The position numbers and the translations under genes are program-made. From assembly GCA_045629845.1 (NCBI GenBank), contig JAZQRZ010000208.1, forward strand, positions 1 through 6,338: a DNA stretch of 6,338 nt. Direction: 5' to 3'. This document shows positions 1 to 5,480 of the stretch, one piece after another. The notes under the pieces are model-generated. The model had not been told where the DNA came from. It worked only from the letters and a program-made list of their open reading frames with translations, and made no database searches. Source of the DNA: UBA9715 sp045629845 (lineage in GTDB: Bacteria > Actinomycetota > Coriobacteriia > Coriobacteriales > Eggerthellaceae). Position 1 is the first letter of the stretch. Each line of letters starts with the position of its first letter.

Positions 1-1
1 A

Positions 2-1603
2 GTATCCGACTTCGAGCATGCACGCGCAGTGCTTCTTCTGGGAAACTGGGCACTTGAAACGCTTAGCCCTGCTGAAATCGCCGCACTGCAAACAGCAAAA
101 GAGGCTGGTGCTGAAATAATCTTGGCTAGCACACGCATGAGTGATGCAGCAACCCTAGCAACGCGCTGGATTCCACTGAACCCCAGCACCGAACTAGCGC
201 TTGTCCTGGGTATTGAATGCGCACTGGAACGCAACGGTCTTATCGATAAAGCTTTTGTAAGCGAACACGTTAGCGGCTTCAACGACTGGAATACCGCCAT
301 TCTGCAGTACACACCCGAATGGGCAGAAAGCAAATGCGGCGTTCCGGCAAACGTTGTTGAAGAACTTGCTTCCATTCTTGCTGCTGCAGCACCTGCATCA
401 AGTATTTCAATGGGTGGCATAAACGCCCCAGCCGATGTATTCGCGCAGGCAGGTGAGCTTGCACGCGCTATTGCCATTGGCAATTCTTTACTTGGCTGCT
501 GGAACCAGGAAGGCGGCGCTTGCCTGTATCCGCATATCGAAGCAAAAACACTTACGAGTCAGTTTGCCGAACCTGCGGTAAAAGATGAGCCTTACGGAAG
601 CGATGAATATCCACTTGCAACCGCTCCTGCTGCATCGGTAGCTTTAAGGGGTGCAAAGAGCGGGGCTTTGAAGGGTGTAATCTTTTGCAGCGCCGATGTG
701 GTAGGAAGCTGCCCCGATGCAGACTTCGCCACGCAAGCACTTGATGCACTTGAGCTTTCAGTTGTCATTACACCGTACCTTACCGCTACGGCAACGCATG
801 CTCAGTATGTACTTCCCGCGCTTACGTTCCTTGAGCAGACAGAATTGCCTGCGTTCATTTCGGGTCTTGCGCCAGCTGTAGCACTTAACAACAGTGCAAT
901 TGAAAGCACCTTTGACGAAGCGCTTAGCACCGATCAGATCTTCAAGAAACTTGCCGAAGCATGTGGCGTTGGCGAATACTTCGACTTCACTATCGATGAA
1001 CTTGCTAATGCACAGCTGAAAAGCTTGGGGCTGACAGTCGACTCTCTTAAACGAGTGGGTACGTCATACCTTCCAGACCAAGCAATGCAATTCGGAATTG
1101 TTCCAAAGTGGGACACTCCCACTGGCAAGGTGCAATTCACAAGCACAGCATGCGAAAAAGCAGGACTTTCTGCGACACCTGAATGGTCAGAGGAAACCGA
1201 ATCTTCCAGCAAGGACACGCTGGTTGTTGTAACGGGCGCCCAAATGCCTCTTCGCCGTGTGGAATCACGTCTTGCAAAGGCGCTTTCTTCTATTAGCGAA
1301 GAGTACGGCCTTGAACGCGTTTGGATTTCTACAGCTGATGCCGAAGCTCTTGGAATATCCGACGGTGACGTGATTGAGGTTTCAAACAACCTTGCTAAAG
1401 AAATGCTCCGTGTAAAGGTAAGTCCCCGTATTGCACCGGGCGCAGTTTATTTGACTGACGGCTTTGGTATCACTATCGAAAAGAATGCTCAAACGGTAGG
1501 AAAATCAAACAAACTTGCCGCTTCCCTATTCGCGATTGAATCAGGCTACGGCAATGCATCCAATGTAAGAGGAACCGTCACGCTTTGGAAGGCAGGTGAT
1601 TAG
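2..1603 (+). CDS. Molybdopterin oxidoreductase catalytic subunit, PsrA/PhsA-like (5' truncated by window edge)
   Basis: This is the C-terminal 533 residues of a DMSO-reductase-superfamily catalytic subunit. The reading frame is open to the left edge, so the GTG at 29 is an internal valine and not a start. The family is usually about 700-800 residues, so the N-terminal [4Fe-4S] motif and the residue that ligates molybdenum lie outside the window. Seen here: the family stretch with YTPEWAE followed by a GVPANVVEELA helix; a VLPALTFLEQTELP segment equivalent to the usual VLP..yLE motif; WDTPTGKVQF at about residues 370-379; and a C-terminal dinucleotide-binding domain from about residue 404 with ALGISDGDVIEV and a late GYGNASNVRGTV segment. 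The following Fe-S and NrfD genes support a membrane-linked respiratory reductase of polysulfide/thiosulfate type. The substrate is not determinable, since other Moco reductases (tetrathionate, arsenate, catechol dehydroxylases) use similar partners. Twin-arginine export cannot be judged without the N-terminus. Confidence 0.88.
   Translation, partial: VSDFEHARAVLLLGNWALETLSPAEIAALQTAKEAGAEIILASTRMSDAATLATRWIPLNPSTELALVLGIECALERNGLIDKAFVSEHVSGFNDWNTAILQYTPEWAESKCGVPANVVEELASILAAAAPASSISMGGINAPADVFAQAGELARAIAIGNSLLGCWNQEGGACLYPHIEAKTLTSQFAEPAVKDEPYGSDEYPLATAPAASVALRGAKSGALKGVIFCSADVVGSCPDADFATQALDALELSVVITPYLTATATHAQYVLPALTFLEQTELPAFISGLAPAVALNNSAIESTFDEALSTDQIFKKLAEACGVGEYFDFTIDELANAQLKSLGLTVDSLKRVGTSYLPDQAMQFGIVPKWDTPTGKVQFTSTACEKAGLSATPEWSEETESSSKDTLVVVTGAQMPLRRVESRLAKALSSISEEYGLERVWISTADAEALGISDGDVIEVSNNLAKEMLRVKVSPRIAPGAVYLTDGFGITIEKNAQTVGKSNKLAASLFAIESGYGNASNVRGTVTLWKAGD
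1594..1599 (+). promoter_or_regulatory. Ribosome binding site deciding the start of the Fe-S subunit
   Basis: AGGTGA lies 5 bases before the ATG at 1605 and inside the last codons of the upstream catalytic-subunit gene. It supports ATG 1605 over the in-frame GTG at 1596, which has no well-placed Shine-Dalgarno sequence and would overlap this site. The arrangement implies translational coupling. Confidence 0.7.
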
Positions 1604-1604
1604 T

Positions 1605-2147
1605 ATGGCGCGTTATGGAATGGTTATCGATACAACCAAATGCATAGGCTGCTTTACGTGTCGAACAGCGTGCCAGCGTCAAAACGGCCTGCTACCAGAA
1701 GAATCGTTCATTCGCTATGAACAGCAAGAGCAGGGCACTTATCCTGATGCCTACGTTGAAACAGTACCGCTTCAATGCATGCATTGCGAAGACGCCCCCT
1801 GTGCTGCCGTATGCCCCACAGGCGCAGCACATATTGGACCTGATGGCATCGTTCAGGTTGATCAGGGGCGCTGCATAGGTTGTTTATACTGCATGTCAGC
1901 CTGCCCCTATCAGGTTCGCAAACGCAATCCGCAAACGGGCACCGTTGACAAATGCCGATTCTGCACCGTATCAGCCGAACAGACTGGCACGAAGATGTGC
2001 AGTTGCGTCGAAGCATGCTTGACTGGCGCGCGCACCTTCGGCGATCTGGATGATCCTAATTCCGAGATCTCTCGCACAATTGCTCGCACAGGAGCCAAGC
2101 CTCTCAGCAGCGATTTAACGCGTGCGAAGATCTTCTATGTGAGGTGA
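1605..2147 (+). CDS. Four-cluster [4Fe-4S] ferredoxin subunit, PsrB/PhsB/DmsB type
   Basis: This 180-residue electron-transfer subunit passes electrons between the NrfD membrane anchor and the Moco catalytic subunit. Four cysteine clusters are visible: C13/C16/C19/C23, C58/C61/C66/C70, C90/C93/C96/C100 and C117/C120/C134/C138. This is the standard layout of the family, and the length is about usual for PsrB/PhsB-like proteins. The fourth cluster reads CSCVEACLTGAR, so it has an extra cysteine (C132) and leucine where most relatives have proline (CPTGA). There is no signal peptide. Such subunits are normally exported, if at all, together with a Tat-signal-bearing catalytic partner. ATG 1605 is chosen because AGGTGA sits 5 bases upstream. 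Only one base separates it from the preceding stop codon, and NrfD follows after 6 bases, so the three genes should be co-transcribed and translationally coupled. The family is certain; the partner substrate is not. Confidence 0.93.
   Translation: MARYGMVIDTTKCIGCFTCRTACQRQNGLLPEESFIRYEQQEQGTYPDAYVETVPLQCMHCEDAPCAAVCPTGAAHIGPDGIVQVDQGRCIGCLYCMSACPYQVRKRNPQTGTVDKCRFCTVSAEQTGTKMCSCVEACLTGARTFGDLDDPNSEISRTIARTGAKPLSSDLTRAKIFYVR
2141..2146 (+). promoter_or_regulatory. Ribosome binding site of the NrfD-like gene
   Basis: GAGGTG lies 7 bases before the ATG at 2154. It overlaps the stop codon of the Fe-S subunit gene (TGA at 2145-2147), which is consistent with coupled translation. Confidence 0.7.
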
Positions 2148-2153
2148 TGAGAC

Positions 2154-3047
2154 ATGTCGTTTGAACCTATTTGGGGCGTTCCCATTGCCCTGTATCTCTT
2201 CCTCGCCGGCTTGGGCGGTGGCGCGTTCGCGACATCAGCGTTCTTAGCCTGGCGACATCCCGAAGCGGTTAACATGCGCCGCATTGGGCATATCATCGCG
2301 CCAATTGTTGTCATCATAGGCTTAATACTGCTGATGGTTGACGCAAAGGCAGGCTTTCAAAACCCGATGCGCTTCGCGCTACTGCTAACAAACTTCGGTT
2401 CAGTTATGACCTGGGGCGTTGTATTCCTGGCAGCATTCGCCATCATCAGTATCGTGGCACTTGTACTTGACCTTACACACCGCCCTGTTCCTACATGGAT
2501 CGAAATTGTTGGCACTGTACTTGGCGTATGCGTTGCAGCGTACACAGGATGCTTGCTTGGCGTTTGCAAAACATTCCCTTTGTGGAACAACGCACTCCTG
2601 CCGGTCTTGTTCCTAGTCTCAGCAATGTCAACAGGCGCAGCATCGGTGCTTTTCGTTAGCATCTTCAGACATGCTGATGAATTCAATCGTGTGGGCGTAC
2701 TGAAGAAATTCCACTACTGCTTGCCTATCATTGAATTCTTGCTTATTGCATCTCTGCTCTTTATTACAAGCTCGAACTCCACAGCGGGCTTTAACTCGGT
2801 AACTGGTTTGCTGACTGGCCAGTTCGCACTATGGTTCTGGGCTGGACTTGCAGTCATCGGACTTATTGCACCCACCATTCTTGAAACATGGCTGCTGTTC
2901 TTCAGTCCTCGCGAGTTTGAAGTTAGCCACAAGGCTCACATGATTAGTGCTTTTTCCGACGTTGGCGTTCTTGTCGGCGGCTATTTACTGCGCTGGCTCG
3001 TCATCGCTGCAGCGCTGCCTATCACCATGGTTGTTCCTTTGGCTTAA
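2154..3047 (+). CDS. NrfD/PsrC-like integral membrane quinol-site subunit
   Basis: This 297-residue polytopic membrane protein of the NrfD/PsrC family anchors the reductase and exchanges electrons with the quinone pool. Eight hydrophobic segments can be seen, at roughly residues 11-33, 44-64, 83-106, 115-136, 147-171, 187-206, 224-248 and 268-293. Family-like signatures include LYLFLAGLGGGAFATSAF near the N-terminus, an acidic residue ending helix 2 (D63), AAYTGCLLG (128-136), FPLWNNALLPVLFLVSAMSTG (141-161) and a C-terminal GVLVGGYLLRWLVI (271-284). NrfD proteins usually carry no haem, and none of the expected haem motifs is visible. It is the last gene of the A-B-C operon: a strong terminator begins 18 bases after the stop, so no TorD-like maturation chaperone follows. 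The family call is secure. Whether it is functionally PsrC, PhsC-like or another NrfD homologue depends on the substrate of the catalytic subunit. Confidence 0.92.
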   Translation: MSFEPIWGVPIALYLFLAGLGGGAFATSAFLAWRHPEAVNMRRIGHIIAPIVVIIGLILLMVDAKAGFQNPMRFALLLTNFGSVMTWGVVFLAAFAIISIVALVLDLTHRPVPTWIEIVGTVLGVCVAAYTGCLLGVCKTFPLWNNALLPVLFLVSAMSTGAASVLFVSIFRHADEFNRVGVLKKFHYCLPIIEFLLIASLLFITSSNSTAGFNSVTGLLTGQFALWFWAGLAVIGLIAPTILETWLLFFSPREFEVSHKAHMISAFSDVGVLVGGYLLRWLVIAAALPITMVVPLA

Positions 3048-3065
3048 ACTCCCTCCCCCTCGAAC

Positions 3066-3107
3066 GTACCCCAGGTCACCTCACCTGACCTGGGGTACTT
3101 CTTTTTT
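3066..3107 (+). terminator. Intrinsic terminator of the reductase operon
   Basis: GTACCCCAGGTCA (3066-3078) pairs perfectly over 13 bases with TGACCTGGGGTAC (3086-3098) around a 7-base loop, followed by TTCTTTTTT (3099-3107). It lies 18 bases after the NrfD stop. The T-tract is only on the plus-strand side. For the converging glycosyltransferase transcript the hairpin is present but is followed by a G-rich run, so it would act poorly as an intrinsic terminator in that direction. Confidence 0.93.
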
Positions 3108-3120
3108 GAATTGATTATTT

Positions 3121-4263
3121 CTAAGCGCTTATCGCAGATGAAACAATGCGGCTGACACCACCTAGTGAAGCAAGCATTTCGTGCATTGAAAAAGATGCTT
3201 CGACAAACGAATTGTCTTTCATAACTTGATGGCAGGCGTTTTTCAATTCTTGAGGCTCAAATGATTCAAGCATGATGCCCGCGCCGACACGCTGGATGCT
3301 TTCAGCGTTGTAGATACGTTCGAACACATGACCAGGCACAATAACCTGAGGAGCGCCATACATCAGCGCATCCATCGTTGAGTTTTGTCCACCATGATGG
3401 ATAAAGCAGCACGCACGTGGCAAAAGCTGTGAGAAATCAAAACGCGGCGCAAACTGCACCCTGCCCTGCTGACGCACTTCTTTACAACCAGCGACGTAAA
3501 CTTCGCCTTCGAAACTACCTAAAGCAGCAATGACGACGCGTTCAATCTTATTCTGAGGAACCGAACCTGCGCCAAGGTAAACAACGATGCAATCGCGCTT
3601 CTGTTCAAGCAATTCCGGCGCTTCACGTAAGAAGCCAACGAATTCAGTATTCTCATCTTCAATTGGTTCCAGTTCTGAACAACTTGGAACAAAACGCTTA
3701 TCAAGCCAGCTAAACAACTCGAGCGAAGACTCGATGCTTGGCAAATTCAACTCGCTAACCAGTTTGTGAATGCCAGTCGCCTTTTCTGGGGCGCTTGCAT
3801 ACCTTACTTGGGTTGTATACGAAAAGGATCCAAAAACAGGCACACTAAGTGCCCGAGCAGCGATAATTGCAGGTAAGCTGTATTCCGAATACACCGCATC
3901 AATATGATGCTGCTCTATGATGTCACAAAGAGCTGAAACACTTTCGCGTTCGTAATCATAGGCCAAAGCGCCAGTAAGCCACAGTACTTCCTCGAAGCTA
4001 CGAACAGGCTTTCTTCCCGAAATGCCCAGTTTTTCAGCCAAGGGAAATGTCTTCGAAGCGAGAGCCATTGGAAGCCCCAACGGCGAAGGCACGGGAAGCT
4101 GGCACGTATCAGCTACACAGGGATTAACGCAGTTCCCGTCGTTCGACACACCTAAAACAACATGGTGGCCCGCCTGCTGAAATGCAGCAGCAATAGCCTG
4201 GGCACGAGCCCACGGGCCACCCATGCGAGAAAGCGCAAACATAGGAACAACAAGCACATTCAC
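3121..4263 (-). CDS. GT-B fold glycosyltransferase, GT1/MGT-like
   Basis: This 380-residue protein is predicted to transfer a sugar from a nucleotide-sugar donor to an unknown acceptor. The C-terminal half carries the donor-binding signature of GT1-type enzymes: FIHHGGQNSTMDALMYGAPQVIVPG (287-311), followed by a YNAESIQRVGAGIML stretch (318-332). The N-terminal half starts with a hydrophobic beta strand and a glycine-containing turn (MGGPWARAQAIAAAFQQAGHHV, 14-35). A central linker near 195-225 joins the two Rossmann domains. The length fits single-enzyme GT1/MGT proteins. Oddities: the N-terminal turn lacks the histidine often found there (GHxxP-like), and a C45/C49/C54 cysteine cluster follows it. 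The start is GTG at 4263, backed by GGAGGT upstream. It is a monocistron on its strand, convergent with the reductase operon and divergent from the HTH regulator. No signal peptide or membrane segment is visible, so it is probably cytoplasmic. Possible acceptors include a glycolipid, a carotenoid-like lipid or a xenobiotic, and the sequence does not choose between them. Confidence 0.85.
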   Translation of the reverse strand: MNVLVVPMFALSRMGGPWARAQAIAAAFQQAGHHVVLGVSNDGNCVNPCVADTCQLPVPSPLGLPMALASKTFPLAEKLGISGRKPVRSFEEVLWLTGALAYDYERESVSALCDIIEQHHIDAVYSEYSLPAIIAARALSVPVFGSFSYTTQVRYASAPEKATGIHKLVSELNLPSIESSLELFSWLDKRFVPSCSELEPIEDENTEFVGFLREAPELLEQKRDCIVVYLGAGSVPQNKIERVVIAALGSFEGEVYVAGCKEVRQQGRVQFAPRFDFSQLLPRACCFIHHGGQNSTMDALMYGAPQVIVPGHVFERIYNAESIQRVGAGIMLESFEPQELKNACHQVMKDNSFVEASFSMHEMLASLGGVSRIVSSAISA

Positions 4264-4270
4264 GAGACTT

Positions 4271-4276
4271 ACCTCC
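4271..4276 (-). promoter_or_regulatory. Ribosome binding site supporting the GTG start of the glycosyltransferase
   Basis: On the minus strand GGAGGT is followed by 7 bases and then GTG (4263-4261). The strong match decides this GTG as the start. No other in-frame start nearby has comparable support, and the hydrophobic strand MNVLVVPMFA begins immediately after it. Confidence 0.75.
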
Positions 4277-4347
4277 GCCTTTGTTCTGCGTTAGAAACAT
4301 CATAGACGAGCAGAGCAACCTGCATGCATAAGGATTACTAGCCAAGA

Positions 4348-4371
4348 AAGTAATTTCATTCGTAATTACTT
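4348..4371. promoter_or_regulatory. AT-rich dyad, candidate operator in the divergent intergenic region
   Basis: AAGTAATT (4348-4355) and AATTACTT (4364-4371) form a perfect 8-base inverted repeat with an 8-base spacer. It lies between the divergently transcribed glycosyltransferase and HTH regulator genes and directly precedes a TATAAA element. A related half-site-like GGATTACTA lies just to its left (4332-4340). Size and placement suit a dimeric regulator. That the neighbouring XRE protein binds it is only inference. Confidence 0.45.
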
Positions 4372-4381
4372 GAGATATAAA
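4354..4381 (+). promoter_or_regulatory. Weak candidate promoter for the HTH regulator
   Basis: TATAAA (4376-4381) resembles a -10 box. The best -35 candidate at 16-base spacing is TTTCAT (4354-4359), a poor match to TTGACA. If it is real, the -35 region overlaps the dyad at 4348-4371, and the transcript would have a leader of roughly 135 bases. I found no convincing promoter on the minus strand for the glycosyltransferase. Confidence 0.3.
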
Positions 4382-4401
4382 GAGTCACTTCCTCTTCTGA
4401 C

Positions 4402-4428
4402 TAGCCATGCTACGATTCGTAGCGGCTA
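4402..4428 (+). other. Bulged hairpin in the regulator's leader
   Basis: TAGCC (4402-4406) pairs with GGCTA (4424-4428), and GCTACG (4409-4414) pairs with CGTAGC (4418-4423). The result is an 11-base-pair stem with a 2-base bulge (AT, 4407-4408) and a 3-base loop. Only a short TTTCTC-like run follows, so it is a poor intrinsic terminator. It could be a structural element of the 5' leader or a DNA-level binding site. Confidence 0.4.
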
Positions 4429-4483
4429 TTTCTCAAATGCAAACAACTGTTGCTGGCGACAACCTCAACGCCCACGCATGCTT

Positions 4484-4503
4484 GGGTTGTTACGAAACAA
4501 CCC
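4484..4503 (+). promoter_or_regulatory. Perfect dyad just upstream of the regulator's ribosome binding site
   Basis: GGGTTGTT (4484-4491) and AACAACCC (4496-4503) form a perfect 8-base inverted repeat around ACGA. The site ends 8 bases before the Shine-Dalgarno region and 19 bases before the ATG at 4523. It could be an autoregulatory operator or an mRNA hairpin that influences initiation. An ACAACC at 4459-4464 could pair alternatively with GGTTGT (4485-4490). Confidence 0.45.
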
Positions 4504-4511
4504 TGAACAGA

Positions 4512-4518
4512 AAGAAGG
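4512..4518 (+). promoter_or_regulatory. Ribosome binding site of the HTH regulator
   Basis: AAGAAGG lies 4 bases before ATG 4523. The spacing is slightly short, but it is the only start with an acceptable Shine-Dalgarno sequence, and the HTH domain begins within a few residues of it. It decides against the longer open frame that reaches back to a TTG at 4370. Confidence 0.6.
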
Positions 4519-4522
4519 CATC

Positions 4523-5407
4523 ATGGAGGTCTCAACAAAGATTAAGGACCTACGCACAGAACGCGGTTGGTCACAAGAACAGATGGCTGAGAAGCTTAAT
4601 GTATCGCGCCAAGCAATCACAAAATGGGAAACTGGTATTGGCACCCCCGATATTGGCAATCTTGCCGCCATCGCACAACTATTTGGCGTATCGACCGACG
4701 AACTAATCTTTGGTGATGCATCTACTAAAAGCCAAGACAAAAACGGGCAATTCGAAAGCATTACATCAGTTGATCTCTCAAGCGAAAGGCATTTCGACAT
4801 CAAGATTGGCTGCGCTCATATGGTGACACTAAAAGGCATCGACAGCGAAAAAGTAACAGTGTGTCTTACATCTGACACCATTGCTGACCTCGAACGCGCA
4901 TTTAAAGTTGAGCTTGACACCGAAGGACGTAACTTTGATATCGACGTTACAAATAAAGGTATCGTCGCTGATGCCTTAGCCCGAAAGGAACTTGAGATTC
5001 TTATCGAGCTACCTTTAAATTATTCCTTCGGCGCAGAGCTTGAACTTGATACCGACAACCTTAGTGTCGAAGGCGTGCAATTCGACTTTGAAGTAAGCGG
5101 ACAAGCAAGCAGTATCTCACTTTCCAATGTCGAAGGCCATATAGAACTTGATATAGCAGCCGATACCGAAATCTGGACCAATAACGTTCAAGGAAAACTT
5201 GATGTAAATCAAATTGGCGCTATCTCAACAATGCATATTGCCCAAGACGCGCCATTTATTGCTTCTACGCGCGGACGCTTCGGAAAGCGCACACTTCACT
5301 TTACCCGCAATGGCAAACCGGCTGAAGCGCCATGCATCGAGGAAGCTCCTCTTGCAATCGAGCTTTCAGGCGCTCGCTGCGAACTTACCATCGACTCGCT
5401 TGCCTAG
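4523..5407 (+). CDS. XRE-family HTH regulator with a beta-rich DUF4097-like C-terminal domain
   Basis: This is a 294-residue predicted DNA-binding protein. Residues 4-63 are a textbook XRE/HTH_3 domain: IKDLRTERGWSQEQMAEKL, then the recognition-helix region NVSRQAITKWETG (26-38), then a helix ending FGVSTDELIFGD. After a polar linker (about 65-85), residues 88-294 are rich in short alternating beta strands with many Asp/Glu and Gly turns. A VEG/VQG turn recurs at residues 182-184, 203-205 and 222-224, about 20 residues apart. This suggests a beta-helix or beta-sandwich like the DUF4097 putative-adhesin fold. No signal peptide or transmembrane segment is visible, so the C-terminal half should be a cytoplasmic sensing or oligomerisation module rather than a surface adhesin. 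The gene is divergent from the glycosyltransferase, with two dyads in the shared upstream region, so autoregulation and control of that neighbour are plausible but unproven. It ends just before a hairpin terminator. The HTH call is firm; the C-terminal call rests on pattern only. Confidence 0.88.
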   Translation: MEVSTKIKDLRTERGWSQEQMAEKLNVSRQAITKWETGIGTPDIGNLAAIAQLFGVSTDELIFGDASTKSQDKNGQFESITSVDLSSERHFDIKIGCAHMVTLKGIDSEKVTVCLTSDTIADLERAFKVELDTEGRNFDIDVTNKGIVADALARKELEILIELPLNYSFGAELELDTDNLSVEGVQFDFEVSGQASSISLSNVEGHIELDIAADTEIWTNNVQGKLDVNQIGAISTMHIAQDAPFIASTRGRFGKRTLHFTRNGKPAEAPCIEEAPLAIELSGARCELTIDSLA

Positions 5408-5426
5408 AAACAAGGTATATAAACGG

Positions 5427-5460
5427 AGCAGCCCGCACAGTCACCTGTACGGGCTGCTTG
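5427..5460. terminator. Probable bidirectional terminator between converging genes
   Basis: AGCAGCCCG (5427-5435) pairs with CGGGCTGCT (5450-5458). After one mismatch, ACAG (5437-5440) pairs with CTGT (5445-5448) around a TCAC loop. On the plus strand it is followed by TTGCTTTG. On the minus strand it is followed by a moderately T-rich run (CCGTTTATATACC). It sits 19 bases after the HTH regulator stop and about 20 bases beyond the formate dehydrogenase stop, so it can serve both converging transcripts. Confidence 0.8.
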
Positions 5461-5480
5461 CTTTGTAATGATTAGTGCTT

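Noticed and set aside
29..31. GTG at 29 as the start of the molybdopterin subunit
   Set aside because: The frame is open to the window edge, the residues before it fit the same domain, and the family needs a large N-terminal cofactor domain that would be missing.
934..1389. A 151-codon minus-strand frame inside the molybdopterin subunit gene
   Set aside because: It is antisense to strongly conserved coding sequence, is low-complexity Ser/Arg-rich, and has no supporting start signal.
3066..3107. Reading the 13-base-pair hairpin as a mobile-element end or REP-like repeat
   Set aside because: It occurs once in the window, sits right after a stop codon and has a T-tract, all explained by an intrinsic terminator.
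4370..4522. In-frame upstream extension of the HTH regulator from TTG 4370
   Set aside because: The extra 51 residues show no domain character, have no ribosome binding site and cover the leader hairpins. ATG 4523 has a Shine-Dalgarno sequence and begins right at the HTH domain.
4407..4706. A 99-codon plus-strand frame starting in the leader and overlapping the HTH gene
   Set aside because: It has no ribosome binding site, runs out of frame through the well-supported HTH coding region, and its translation resembles no family.
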